A stretch of DNA of 64,000 bases from Acanthaster planci (lineage: Eukaryota; Echinodermata; Asteroidea; Valvatida; Acanthasteridae): the NCBI RefSeq assembly GCF_001949145.1, contig NW_019091491.1, positions 686,255-750,254 of the forward strand. Direction: 5' to 3'. The position numbers and the translations under genes were made by a program. Positions 49,213 through 60,235 of the stretch are shown piece after piece; position 1 is the first letter of the stretch; each line of letters starts with the position of its first letter. The notes under the pieces were generated by a model. The model was not told the DNA's origin. It did no database searches and saw nothing but the letters and a program-made list of their open reading frames with translations.

Positions 49213-49258
49213 ATGACTTATCTTACAACCTTCCTTCTACTGGCTGCGGTGCTCATGG
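49213..49258 (+). CDS. LDLa-repeat gene, exon 1 (signal peptide)
   Basis: ATG opens MTYLTTFLLLAAVLMG, a classic short secretory signal (hydrophobic core LLLAAVLM). It is cut by a consensus donor G|GTAAGTT with the intron starting at 49259. The coding part is 46 nt and leaves phase 1, which matches the phase of the next two exons. A TATA box sits just upstream. Together these define the 5' end of a secreted or type I membrane protein gene. The intron that follows (about 800 bp) contains a MITE at 49758-49905 and a fragment of a dispersed repeat near 49408. Confidence 0.65.
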
Positions 49259-49757
49259 GTAAGTTAAATTCTCTTCAGGTATTATCTAACTCGTGCTTTC
49301 ATTTATCGCCGCACAGTGAATGATGCCCAATTACGTATGTATCTACCTTACAAATATTTCAATGACAAAAGTGTACCAGAGGCTGCGTTCGTAAGTTACT
49401 CTCGCTACTTCAGGGGCGGATCCAGTATTTGTTATGGGGGGGCTCAGGAATTTTGCTTCGTTCAAGGAGGCAGGGTACTACATGCAGTTTTCACCGTTGA
49501 TGGAGACATTTGACTTTGTTTTGTCCTTAACTGTTAACGCAAAAAAAAGATCCCTACATGATTTATGGGTTTTACGCTGCCACGTTTGTCTTGTTCCCTT
49601 CCATTGGCAATAGTAATACAACTTCACATACTGATAAAAGGGAGCAGACTAATTTCCCTTCCAGCCTCAGTTTGGTTACACTGATTTGAGTGGTAGAAGC
49701 TATAGGTCTGCGCCTCGGTTTTTATCCCATTTGCGTCTAGGTGTGCTTTTGATGAGC

Positions 49758-49905
49758 TACACTCTAAAAACTTCCGGGTCAGTTTGACCCAGAATTAGGT
49801 CCCATTCGGAATGACCCTTTTCTTGGTCAAAATATGACACCCTTTCGGGTAATTTTTGACCCTTTTTGGGTCATAATTTACGTATTACGTAATTTACGAG
49901 TGTAG
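49758..49905. mobile_element. MITE in intron 1 of the LDLa gene
   Basis: Ends CTACACTC / GAGTGTAG. The interior has repeated GGGTCA/TGACCC words (CGGGTCAGTTTGACCCAGAA, CCCTTTTTGGGTC). 148 bp, no ORF. Confidence 0.72.
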
Positions 49906-50060
49906 CAAGTATTGTCAACGTTGATCTTTCTGACTGGTGATAGGCTTTGAATATTTAAATCGAGGTAACCTAACAAAGGAACGTTGAGATTTCATATTTT
50001 AACTGTATTTTCCCGGTGTAGTTGTAATGCATTCCTGCCTTTATAATGGTTTTTTTTTAG

Positions 50061-50231
50061 TCCGTTCCACACCACCCAGCCTTTCATTCGAGTACAGCGA
50101 TGATACCATGTTTGAATGCACCAACGACGCAATACATTGCGAAAACAAATATGGCGACTGCATTCCAAGCTACTGGAATTGTGATGATGTCGCTGACTGT
50201 AAATATGGCGAAGATGAACAGGACTGTCATT
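50061..50231 (+). CDS. LDLa-repeat gene, exon 2: first LDL-receptor class A domain
   Basis: The exon is bounded by a TTTTTTTTAG acceptor and a T|GTAAGAA donor; it is 171 nt and phase 1-1, as LDLa exons usually are. It encodes one LDLa module with six cysteines. The run starts with FEC, continues HCENKYGDCIP and NCDDVADC, and ends GEDEQDC. LDLa modules fold around three disulfides and bind calcium through acidic residues near the fifth and sixth cysteines; the acidic cluster is present. Exon 1 splices into it in frame. The probable role is an extracellular ligand-binding module; the ligand is unknown. Confidence 0.82.
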
Positions 50232-50371
50232 GTAAGAATCAAATGCCATTCATTGTCATGAAAGTAAAAACATGCAATTACACATCAATTTAGAAAACAA
50301 AAATAGTTTTCATCCTCACTTCCCAGAAATTAGTTCTGAATCGTGAGAATGATTGGGATTGTTCTTTTCAG

Positions 50372-50524
50372 CGTCTAGCAGTTCCCAATACCGTGATGAT
50401 ATGTTCGAATGCACCGACGACGCAATACACTGTGAGAACAAACACGGTGATTGCATTCCTGAATATTTTCGCTGTGATGACATCGTTGATTGCTATGACG
50501 GTCAAGACGAAGTTGGTTGTGATG
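50372..50524 (+). CDS. LDLa-repeat gene, exon 3: second LDL-receptor class A domain
   Basis: Acceptor GTTCTTTTCAG, donor G|GTACGA, 153 nt, phase 1-1. It encodes a second six-cysteine LDLa module: [30 protein letters not shown]. The two modules share most residues between cysteines 1 and 4, so exons 2 and 3 look like a fairly recent tandem exon duplication. The acidic calcium-site residues (CDDxxDC and QDE) are retained. Frame and phase continue from exon 2. Confidence 0.82.
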
Positions 50525-51201
50525 GTACGATATGAAAAGGCATGCATATCTTCTTTATATCTCAGTAGAAACACTCGGATTATCACTGATTAATAAGAAT
50601 TACGCATTTCCAAACCCGCACAGATTCGAAAATTTATAAGCAATGTAGGTTGTAAAGTTTTCGTAAATGAAATTCGGTACACAGATTTTTCGCTTTTCCT
50701 CTAAAAGCTGGATACCTGGTATCTGTGTGATTTTTTCCATTCTTTTCGACTGGCATTTCTGCACAGTGCTGAAAAGAAGAAAAGGCATTACTTCTGTTCT
50801 TCTTCTATACTTTCTAAAACTATATCTGGGCTTTCCAGCAACCCCTATTATTCAATTATACGGTTGACGATTGGGCCACTTTCTTTTATCTGTAAAATCT
50901 GCAGTTGGCTTTTCTTATTTGAAGGGATATCACGAGCAGCACATTAAAAAAACCTTTCAGCTCCCATTCAAGATGCACAAAAATGATAATTTTCAAGTTT
51001 CTGTACAATGGTTTCTTCAATCCACCTATCAAAAGACATGGGATAATATTACAAATATAAACAAGGAGAAGAAAGTTATAAAACTAATTCAACCTCTGAC
51101 TCAGTTATTTCATTTTGACCTACGGGCTTCCTTACGTTTTCTCAGGAACCAGGATGCAAGAATTAATGCTATCTTTATTTGTACATTTCTATTTCTATCA
51201 G

Positions 51202-51234
51202 AGAACAAAAAGAAACGCGTTCGCATACACCAAG
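51202..51234 (+). CDS. Possible LDLa-repeat gene exon 4 (33 nt linker)
   Basis: A strong polypyrimidine acceptor (TTTCTATTTCTATCAG) and a CAAG|GTACGT donor frame a 33-nt segment. It is phase 1-1, like exons 2 and 3, and encodes a basic linker (NKKKRVRIHQ). Phase concordance supports it, but such a short exon could be chance. The gene would then continue into or beyond the gap at 51488-51638. No later exon is recognised. Confidence 0.3.
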
Positions 51235-51487
51235 GTACGTACATGTAGGAGGCAACTTGCAGACGAAGTGGCCTAGACCACATGTCACGTAGCTCTACCC
51301 TTGAAGATTGTTTAGACGTGTACAAAGGTCTTTGGGCGTGTATCACCGTAAAGCCTAATGCTATTCTACACCTAATTATAAACATTCACGATTTGGCTAT
51401 ACGCAAACGATCCAACCTGCAAGCAGGTGCATGGCTGTAATGAGAACAAACTACTGACGTTGCTATATGATGCAAGATATGAGACAG

Positions 51488-51638
51488 NNNNNNNNNNNNN
51501 NNNNNNNNNNNNNNNNNNNNNNNNNNNNNNNNNNNNNNNNNNNNNNNNNNNNNNNNNNNNNNNNNNNNNNNNNNNNNNNNNNNNNNNNNNNNNNNNNNNN
51601 NNNNNNNNNNNNNNNNNNNNNNNNNNNNNNNNNNNNNN
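51488..51638. other. Assembly gap (151 N)
   Basis: Run of N downstream of the possible fourth LDLa-gene exon; further exons may lie here or beyond. Confidence 0.99.
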
Positions 51639-52088
51639 CAATAGCCTAGTGTGTGTATAGGGATTGGACATGAGGGGGGTACCCATCAGCCCCATATCGT
51701 GCAATGGTATCGATTGATGGGGACGAGGATGCACAGTACACTCTGCAGTAAGATATAAGACTTTGTTCCTTTTCCACATTGCTTCTCAGGCTCTCAAGGT
51801 CGTGCAAGGGGACGCGGAAATAACTAGACCACGTGAGAGAGTAACGACCAACGAATGAACAGGAACAGCATGACAATGGCCAACAATATGGTGACCTATA
51901 ATTGCACCATGAAAACTTTCTTAGTGTCATCCAACTATATACTTACATAAGTTATAAAGTTTCCTGTAACTGGTGAGTTATAGACGACGTTTAGGCAGAG
52001 TTTTGCTTGCCCGTTGCAAAGATTTTTTATCCACTCAACCTATTTCCGCAAATAATAATAAATATTATTATTTTCATCCTTCCCATTG

Positions 52089-52198
52089 TGCTTTATCACT
52101 GTTGCGGTTTTGCTTTATCAGCATTCCGATGTTGCATATCAGCGTTCTAATATTGCTTTATCGGTGTTCCGATTTTGCTTAATCAGCACTTTTAATAT
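52089..52198. repeat. Degenerate 22-bp tandem repeat, five units
   Basis: TGCTTTATCAGCRTTCCGATTT-type units of 21-23 bp in tandem. The open frames over it (FRFCLIS-like repeats) are a by-product. Confidence 0.75.
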
Positions 52199-52199
52199 T

Positions 52200-53839
52200 C
52201 CCACCTTATTGCGATTTAGAAGACTTGATTACGTCATTGTTGTAGAAAATTGTCCTCCATTAGCTTCCCTTCAGCTACGATACCCTCAACGGCGTAAAGG
52301 GTTGCATTTAAATTGAGTCAAGTAATCTAGAGTTTCGTTTCCGAAATCACAAAAGCTTCAGCATTCAGTAAAACGAAGAGATGTCATCGAATAAAACGAG
52401 GTTCGGGTTCCGGTTTATTTCATACTACGTGCATAGAGTATGGGGGATACGCGAGGGGAAGAAAACTCTTCAACGTGGTTTATTTAAAATACATGTAATA
52501 TGGGGAGGCCATACAAGAAGCCAAGCTTGTACAGGGTTTGCCCTTGCAAAGAGAATCCATGTAGTTTAGACAATTTATGATTAAGAGGAGATGATAGTGA
52601 TAATATGAAATGGATATTAAACACAAAATTAAAGAAGTCGTGATCTAAAGACATTAATAAATTGCAATGTACAGAATGACCATCCTTAACTGAATGTTTA
52701 AGGTGTTGCTTGATAAGTAAAGTAACAATAATAACAATAATAGTTTTAAAAGGGGATGAAGATTTTTCTTGGTTGTTTCGTTTCTGGTTGTTTGTATGAT
52801 AGGGTTATCACAGAATTCTCATTAGAATATAAATTATCATTCAGTTGTAAAACATCAACTTCAGTGAAACATTGTAAATGACATTTTATTGATTACAATA
52901 CACTGACTTATTACTATTGCGAAAAGGTTAGAAAGGATTATATTAAAATGACTAATTTAACAATAAATAATTACAATCTTTCATAAAATATACATTAAAA
53001 AATAAACATCGAAAAGTGAGGCGATTTCATTAAATGGAATGACCAATCATTTCGTCCCCATTCATTTCCTGCGGCTGAACGTAAATTCTTCTAAACCTTT
53101 CTGTTTGACAGTTTATTTCCCATTTCAATTCCCTTATACATATACCTAAAAAATTAAAAATTGTTTGCCGATGATGATCATTACGCCCACTTAAAACAAA
53201 ATTAGGTTTTCTTTAACCTTGTGGTATAACTTTGAGAAACTGGAGGGAGATCTCGAACAATGATAGAATCTCAAGTCAAAAAATGTCTTAACCCTGTACA
53301 GGCACAACTTTTCAGATTCAGATACACCTTTCAATTCAGCGCAACACAGCTCAGACAGGTAATCTCTTATATTCGTTCGGGTAATATCAACCGAGGTAAT
53401 CCCAGGCCTTAATAAAACACTGTAGATCCTACTACCATAGTGACGGTGTCTTTTCTTCAACTCTGTTTGGCCACGCGCATAATTTCAAGTCTCATCAGAT
53501 CTACCTGTTACATTTTTGCAAGCACGTAATAGTTATTGACGTATTGTTTCTAAGAGTGGATTTACAAAATAATTACTAGAAAGATAAGCAGGAAAAGTTA
53601 AAACGTTGTGGCTGACGTGTATTTATTTCTTGAAGACAATGCTGATTGGTGGCAAAGCTCTTTCTGATTACATTTTGATTAAAAAACACACACAAAAAAA
53701 AACTCACTCAATGAAAACAGAAAGTTGCACAAAAAGAACAGAAAAACCAAGACCTGCTGCCTATGGCATGTACTGTGCAAGCACGGACCGGGGGAAAGAA
53801 AAGAAAACAGTAAAGGCGCCCTCTATAAACACCATGAAG
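52200..53839. other. No gene recognised
   Basis: AT-rich DNA. Frames such as the one at 53191-53460 (minus) have no splice or domain support. Confidence 0.4.
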
Positions 53840-54175
53840 CAAAGGGCGGCGCGTCGCGTTGTTCGTCGCGTCGTGCCGTGTGACCCGTTGCGTCGCGCTG
53901 TCTTGCTTCCTTTCCTTGTTGCATCTCTTTCTCCCTAAACGTCGCCCCTTCCGTCGCCCGTCCCGTCGCACTGTCGTGCGTCGCGTCGTACGTCGTGTCG
54001 TACATCGCATCGCCTATTACGTCGCCTGAAACACGACGCGACGCACGACGCGACGCGTCGTGTACTGTCGTGTGTGTACAAACGTAATGGCAAGAAGGCG
54101 ACGGTGCGAACCGACGGCACGTCCCAAGGGGGCCGTCGTGCCGTCGCGTCGTGTAGTTGCGTCGCCTGGAGGGAA
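53840..54175. repeat. GTCG-rich block with internal inverted repeats
   Basis: Dense GTCGCGTCGTGC / GCACGACGCGAC words, with complementary arms facing each other around about 54015 (GTCGTGCGTCGCGTCGTACG against ACGACGCGACGCACGACGCG). A second small hairpin is at about 54110-54150 (CGACGGCACG..CGTGCCGTCG). Related in sequence to the heptamer arrays at 57.9 and 59.1 kb. Confidence 0.75.
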
Positions 54176-54579
54176 GCTAGAGGGAGAGAGAGAAATGTGT
54201 GTCGTAAATAGTACACCATAGTAAACTGTACCGCACCCAAAGTACTACATGACGAGAGCCATAGGGGTGTACCCTTGCAAAAAGACCAGAAATATGCATT
54301 TCCAAAATGGCTACTCTCCCGGGCAGTGAAATTCCTTCGTTTTAGGGGTGGTCTGTTTGGGTGAGAATTTCTCAAAAAGTCATTGGTCAACCCACTAAAA
54401 ATTGAGAGGAAAATGAAAGGGGACATGTGGAACATCATTTTTCTGTGCAGCCTGAAAACCTGTGAGCGTTGTGGGTATTTTAAAAATATTTTTGAAGTAT
54501 GGGGATTTATCACTGCTGTCTATAGGAATTTTCTTCTAGTGGTGCACCCATTGGAAAAACGGCAACATATTGTAGCGCA

Positions 54580-55256
54580 AAAGCGTGCTTGCAGCGAGTT
54601 AGCAGCGCTAGTAGTTGGTTTCGCAGCGCCTCCAGTCGGCGGACTGTGTGGGCGCGAAAGGAGATGATCGCGGTGCGTCATGAAGGCAAGACGTGTGTGT
54701 GGATCGCTGCTCTGCGTCTAGAGCGAACGGGGACGAACCAGACTGAAGTGCTGAACTATTGTGTAGGAAAGATAGCGGATCGGAAGGTAGGGACGCACTG
54801 AGGAGCTCTTGGTTATTCCCTTGGGGAAGTCGGTCTTTGTGCGGGCTGGAGATCCTGGGATTTCTTGTAGTTTGCGCTGTGGGCCAGGGGCTCTGGCTGT
54901 GTTTTACGGTCATTACCCTCCACGAAGGTGCCGCCCTTTGATTATTTATTCAGTGAAGGAGTTTCTTGCCAATTAGAAGGAGATCAGTAATTTAAAACCT
55001 TGTGATTGTTATTTGAAGCCAGTAATTAAAGGTGTCGGTGTCCATTACTTCTCCGTCTGTCTGTCCAGTCAGTCCCTTTAATAACTGTCCCTGAAGTCTG
55101 TCCTTAAGTGTCCGTCCTGAAGAGAGTCTGTTGGCGGAATACGGTACTCCAAACGGACTCACCACCTAGGTTTACCTGGATAGCCGTTCGTCTGGGCTCA
55201 CCGAAGGGTCGGTCGGGAGGCCGGACCGACCTTGGCGAAAGTCGGTCGGCGCCACA
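54580..55256 (+). repeat. LTR / leader of the gypsy-type element (5' border uncertain)
   Basis: GC-rich stretch ending ...GCCACA just before the primer-binding site, with pyrimidine-rich CCGTCTGTCTGTCCAGTCAG-type sequence near its end. No second copy was found in the window to fix its limits. Confidence 0.45.
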
Positions 55257-55257
55257 T

Positions 55258-55275
55258 AGGTGTCAGAAGTGGGAT
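55258..55275 (+). other. Primer-binding site, tRNA-Leu type
   Basis: AGGTGTCAGAAGTGGGAT follows the LTR end by one base. It is the complement of a ...ATCCCACTTCTGACA-CCA tRNA 3' end, as in animal tRNA-Leu(CAA), except for one mismatch at the first CCA position. Confidence 0.7.
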
Positions 55276-55325
55276 AAAAACGTGCATCAGGGATCTTAAG
55301 ATTGGAGAATCATTTAAGAAAGGGA

Positions 55326-56121
55326 TGGAACCACTGACTGGGGAACAGATGGAAGAGGAACCTGCCATCTTACTAATGGATATTACATGTAATAGGGGAG
55401 AAGAACTACTTCAGGGTGCAATCTCGGAAAGACAGCACCTTCAGGACACTAAGGAGTTGCAAAGAAGGGAGTTGCTAGAATCAAAGCAACGTGAACTGGT
55501 TAGTCTAGTGGAAATCTAGACGTCAGAGCTATTCTCGGCAACACCTAGGTTGTCGCCCTTGGGAACGGTGCCAGCGACCCCAGCAAATACGGTTGCGACC
55601 TCTACAAGTAGAGGAGAATGTCCAGTTAGGACGAGTGAAGACGAGGGAAATGCAGGAGCAGCCCTTGAGAAAAATACAGTGGAGCCAGTCAAGGTGGATG
55701 TGGCTGGACCAGAGCTGAAGTTGAAGAGGCCAAACATATGTCCGAATAGATTCAACGGTAAAGTGCCATGGAAGGACTATAAGGCACACTTCGCAGCCTG
55801 CCGTGTGGCCAATATGGAGAGATGAGCAAGCAAAAGTGTTTCTTGCTGCAAGTCTTCGATGGCTGGCCTTAAGTGTGTTGGGCTGCCAGATGGAAGGAAA
55901 GAGATTCCTTCCAGGATTTGATTTGTTCATCATTGGACCAGAGGTTTGGTCCGGGCCAACAGGCGGGATACCACTTGATGGAGCTTCGGCACCTTCGCCA
56001 AAAAGAAAAAGAGACTTTACAGGAGTTATGGCAGAGTATAAGGGAACTCTCTTCGTTAGCCTACCCAGAGTTTTCAGAGGAAGGTAGGGATCGGTTGGCA
56101 CGAGGACATTTCATGGACTAA
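55326..56121 (+). pseudogene. gag remnant of the gypsy-type element
   Basis: Capsid-like pieces in two or more frames: RFNGKVPWKDYKAHFAACRV, then KVFLAASL, then ELRHLRQKEKETLQELWQS and SSLAYPEFSEEGRDRLARGH. These match the order of the Retrotrans_gag capsid in Ty3/gypsy elements. A stop at 55517 and a frame change near 55820 break it. Confidence 0.72.
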
Positions 56122-56724
56122 GTGACCAGCATGGGAGATAAGAGAAGCAATTTTCAGGGCAAAGCTAAGCACCCTGGAGGATTCAATCAAAGCCACCCTG
56201 GCTGCTGAGAGTTATCAAAAGATTGAGGAGCAGAGAAAGGCAGACAGACCGAAGAAGAACGTGAGAATGGTTAAGCAGCCGACCATGGAGGCCACAGTAA
56301 CTAGTAAAGCAGACCGTAGATCAAGCTATTCAGTAGATAATTGCTCGATTGGGAAAGCAAGTCCCAACAAGGGAGAAGGGAAAACAAGACTTTTCGTGTA
56401 AAGAGAGGCGAGCATGGAAGATGTGTGCTACAAATACAGGCAGAAGGGTTCCTTTTGCAAGGGGCAGCAAGGAGACGAAGGTCAGGAGATCAAGGAAGTC
56501 GGGAAAAGACAATCAGGACCCGTGAACCGGCCCGAGCAAGCGAAGGGTCAAGAAAATCCTGAGAAGGTCACTCTCAAGGGGCAGGCACGGTAATAGACCT
56601 TGAGAGCGATCAACAATTACCGGAAGGAGAGGCTTACGAGGAAGCATCCTCGGGTTTCAAGAAAGATTTGCCCACCCTTGAAGTGCCAACTCTAAGACAG
56701 AATTAAGGCTAGGCTGTTTGTTCC

Positions 56725-57060
56725 AGCATTGAGGGAGTAAAAGTTAACATATTAGTCTACTACACGGGAGCCACAAACACCCAACTGTCTTGACTAACTT
56801 ACTTCAGGATTCCACAAGATTTAAGACTTCAGTTGGCATGCAGATGGGACGTAATAAAAACAATGAAGACTGCCCGGGTAGAAGTCCATGTAGGGAGGTC
56901 AGTGAGTACAGTGTGCGTTGTTTTCACGAAACTGGAGGTCAAGGGAATCCTCGGCATGGCATTTTTATTGCCGACCCATGGAAGGCTGGATTTTAAGGAC
57001 ATGACGTTAACCGTGAACGCCGAGTGTATCAAGTGCGCTGATAGACAAGGGGCTAATTTT
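56725..57060 (+). pseudogene. Retroviral-type protease remnant, active-site Asp lost
   Basis: An active-site-like segment reads VYYTGATNTQLS, where families have D-T/S-G-A: the catalytic position (codon 56761-56763) is Tyr. In another frame GILGMAFLLPTHGRLDFKDM matches the ILGxDFL...xxLDF end of pepsin-like retropepsins. A frameshift and a stop separate the two parts. Dead. Confidence 0.6.
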
Positions 57061-57866
57061 TATGCCAGAGTACTGGTTCAATTATTACACGTTCGAAGCA
57101 ATTGTTGCAGGGCATTCACTCGATACATAATCCCACACAACACTTTCTACACAAGAAAGAGGGCATTAGGAATGTCCATTGAACACGCCTGGGCTATAAC
57201 ATCCGGTCGGTTACCGCTTTCTGGCATGCTCGGTATGTCTATTGCAAGAGCGCAGCGAATGCTAGCTACGCACCACCAGTTTCACAACCATGCATAAGCC
57301 TCCTTTGACTAACCCCTTGATCATCGCCGCAATTTTCGCTGGTAATCTGCATTCTTCCTATACTGCAGTATAGGAATTTGAATATTAAATTTTATGCCAT
57401 CGTTGGTGATTGATATGACCTGACAAGAACATCAAATTTAATGCTTGCGCAGTTGCTTGTATTAGGCTGTGTGCCCAAGTATTCATGTGCAATCATTGAA
57501 CTTATCGAACGCTTTTTTTCTGGAGGTATTTTAGGAATAGATAGCCAGGTTGTTTATGAGATATTGTGATTTATTTGAATCCTATTCATGGCGGCATTTG
57601 TACAAAAAGGTATTTCATGAAATCTCATGATCACTCCTTGTGACGAAATAGCGCATTTTGTTTGTTATTAACTTGGTGGTCAACATGTTGTTGGCCACTC
57701 TGAGCCCAATTTGTGCAGACTTTGAAAACTGATCGTTTGAAGAGACAAAATAAAATTACAAACATAATTACGTGTCAAAATAAAAAGTTTATTCACGATG
57801 GCAAAAGTAGATCTAATGTTAGAACTTTTTGGCTATCTATTTTATTATGGAATTCCATATCTGCCG

Positions 57867-58019
57867 TCGTGCGTCGCCCGTCGTCCGTTGTGCGTCGCCC
57901 GTCGTGCGTCGTCCGTCGCCAGTCGTGCGTCGCCCGTCGTCCGTCGCTCGTCGTGCGTCGCCCGTCGTGTGTCGTCCGTCGCCAGTCGTCTGTCGCCCGT
58001 CGTGCGTCGCCCGTCGGCC
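57867..58019 (+). repeat. GTCGNNC heptamer array, about 22 units
   Basis: Tandem 7-bp units GTCGTGC, GTCGCCC, GTCGTCC, GTCGCCA and close variants, with one 6-bp unit at 57895-57900. All three frames read Arg/Val/Ser-rich nonsense because 7 is not divisible by 3. Confidence 0.92.
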
Positions 58020-59110
58020 GTTTTTTTCTTTGCCTCGGTTGCGCAGTGATATTTTTAACTTTGACCCTCGATCGTTTCACATGTCCACGTACTTGTGCGA
58101 TCGATCCATCGTGCCTGACTCTCATTTTAGCAGTAGAACTAGAAGATGTATTCGTTTTTGCAGTTGCGCCAAACTCCACTTGAAAGAAAAAATTATATCC
58201 TTTCATTTTTAAAGACTGACATGGGTAAAGTGACGTGTATATGAAATAATACAATTTTTGTTACATCGATAACTTAGTTACTCTAGACGTAACTGTACTC
58301 GTTAACGGCCTGACGTTAGGCCTATAGCCTATGTAATATTTCTGTCTGTCCCTGCACGATATCCTACAGAACTGAATGTAAATAATAAACTATTTACAAT
58401 GCTTGATTCCTTAATTGTTTTCATCACAGACAAACTAATTCAACATTATTTTGAGGGCGGGTATACCTATGATGAAATCTGCTGTATACTCCAAATTAGA
58501 GATGACTTGAGTTGCAGATAGGCTCACAGAAGTCTTTTAAACAGTAACGTTACTTGTTAGCCCCATAAATAAAGCTGATGTGCTGGACAGCCTGTTCTCA
58601 TTGGTCTATCCACCATGGCATACACACCCACAAAACCAACACGTCACATTTTCTGAAACTTAAGCCAAGTGGTAATTGCCCCCAACAATACATTTAATAA
58701 ACAGTTTGTTATCCACAGCACTGTCTAGTATTTCTGGATTTCAAGGGGAAATTGAGAGGACAAAATGGAATATCTGTATCGGCTGGCAGATTTCTTTCTG
58801 GAATTTGACGACAACAAGTCGGCACATACAGTATGCAAAGTAGAAAAAGACTGTGGATAAGTTGGCCGAACATTTTACTGAAAACGTTTTTCCCAAAAAA
58901 CACTTGGTTGAATTCTCAGAAAGGCGATATTTTCTTGTCAAGGGGCAGGGGTAGTCTAGCATTATTGGCATTAATTATGGGACTAATATATGTTTTGCAG
59001 GTTGGATTTGTACTTGCCTGTTAGGAAAAGATCCTTATAAGTGAATGGAATCATCACATTGTAATATGTTAAACTCCGGCGTTTGCAGGCGCTATGCAAC
59101 TCATTTGATG

Positions 59111-59222
59111 GACGACGGGCGACGCACGACTGGCGACGGACGACGGGAGACGCACGACGGGAGACACACGACGGGCGACGCACGACGGGAGACGCACGAC
59201 GGGCGACGCACGACGGGCGACG
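59111..59222 (-). repeat. Heptamer array in inverted orientation, 16 units
   Basis: GGCGACG, CACGACG, GGAGACG units are the reverse complement of the 57.9-kb heptamers. With that array it frames a 1.09-kb AT-richer centre. Confidence 0.92.
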
Positions 59223-60159
59223 GAAAATGGCATGTTTGGAACTGGTAAATAGCAGAATTGGGACCCAACAAAAAGCTAAAGAACGATATGGAATTCCATA
59301 CTATTTCGTGGTCACGGCGAGGGATTTCACATTAGCGCCGTCTGCGCATGTCCACATCGAAACCGAGGCTCTCTGTGTTAACTTTCTCGCGCGCGCCCGC
59401 GGAGTCGACACAGTACATGTACATGCAGCATCTGGTTCGTAGTGTGACGCCACTTCAGTTTAAACCACGCCCACTGCACATGCAGATTCACGACCTTCCG
59501 TTATTTTTCTTTTAAATTTACNCATACCTTTATGTATTTTGTGTCTTGACTCCTAACTTTCAATCGTTTGATTGTATTAAGAACTGAAGCTGACACACAC
59601 AGCGTCGTTTTCAAACGCAGAAGTGCACAGATCGACGCTAAAAGCGTCGTATTGGGATCCCTCTATATTGCTAGGATATTACTGGCCTCACTTGTATGGC
59701 TAAGCTGCAGTCAGTAATCGGGTATTTCTGGAATGTTTACTATTGTTTGTCTGACCGGGCGGCGATGCTCATCGAGCACTTTGAACTGAGTTGTAACTCC
59801 CTCTGTGTCCTTCCTCCATGGTTATACAGAGCATCCAAAGCTTCCAGAATGCATCACTTTTGTGTGTAAACTTATTTTGGCACAAAATTCAGCGCAATTT
59901 GTGAAAATGTGGGCTATTGCTTTGATAGTTAACGAACCAAATTGCTTGGAAAGGAAATAATAGAGTTTTTGGAGGGAGCTTGCTTTGTGACTCCAATGAA
60001 TGGAACATAGATCAAAGTAGTTACATGACCCTTTACATTTAACTGCCTTACTATAAACCTAAAAATATCCCCAATGGGATGGGACTAGCTCAGCATATTA
60101 AAATTCTAATCAGTGAAAAATAAGAATTTCGAACGGGAATTTTTTTACTTGATCCTGAA

Positions 60160-60235
60160 GGAAATGACGGGAATCGAACTTAGCGCGACACCAAACTAAA
60201 CACAGGACTCCTTGCTGACGCTGCCACTGCTGGAG
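60160..60235 (-). repeat. tRNA-derived SINE-like head, minus strand
   Basis: On the minus strand: A-box-like TGGCAGCGTCAGCAAGG (60210-60226), then B-box-like GTTCGATTCCC (60169-60179), in correct order and spacing. It is followed by AT-rich sequence. No convincing full cloverleaf. Confidence 0.5.

Larger units (their letters stand above)
54580..57150 (+). mobile_element. Broken Ty3/gypsy-type LTR retrotransposon
   Basis: In order: LTR-like sequence ending in CA at 55256, a primer-binding site at 55258, gag remains with stops and frame changes (about 55326-56121), and a protease region with a damaged active site (about 56725-57060). No reverse transcriptase, RNase H, integrase or 3' LTR follows before about 57.3 kb, so the element is 3'-truncated or was left by a rearrangement. 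The 5' edge of the LTR is not resolved. Flanking GTCG heptamer arrays may belong to another element. Confidence 0.78.
57867..59222. mobile_element. Candidate foldback element with tandem-repeat arms
   Basis: Two inverted heptamer arrays flank 58020-59110, which has no recognisable gene. Foldback elements, including the sea-urchin TU type, have long inverted ends made of short tandem repeats. Target duplication not found; GGAATTCCATA occurs just outside both arms but is itself palindromic. Confidence 0.45.

Noticed and set aside
50871-51248. 125-codon plus-strand frame between LDLa exon 3 and the gap
   Set aside because: Mostly intron-like composition with no domain; only its last 33 nt look like an exon.
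57713-58254. 153-156-codon frames on both strands, Arg/Ser/Val-rich
   Set aside because: Produced by the GTCGNNC heptamer array, which is free of stops in most frames.
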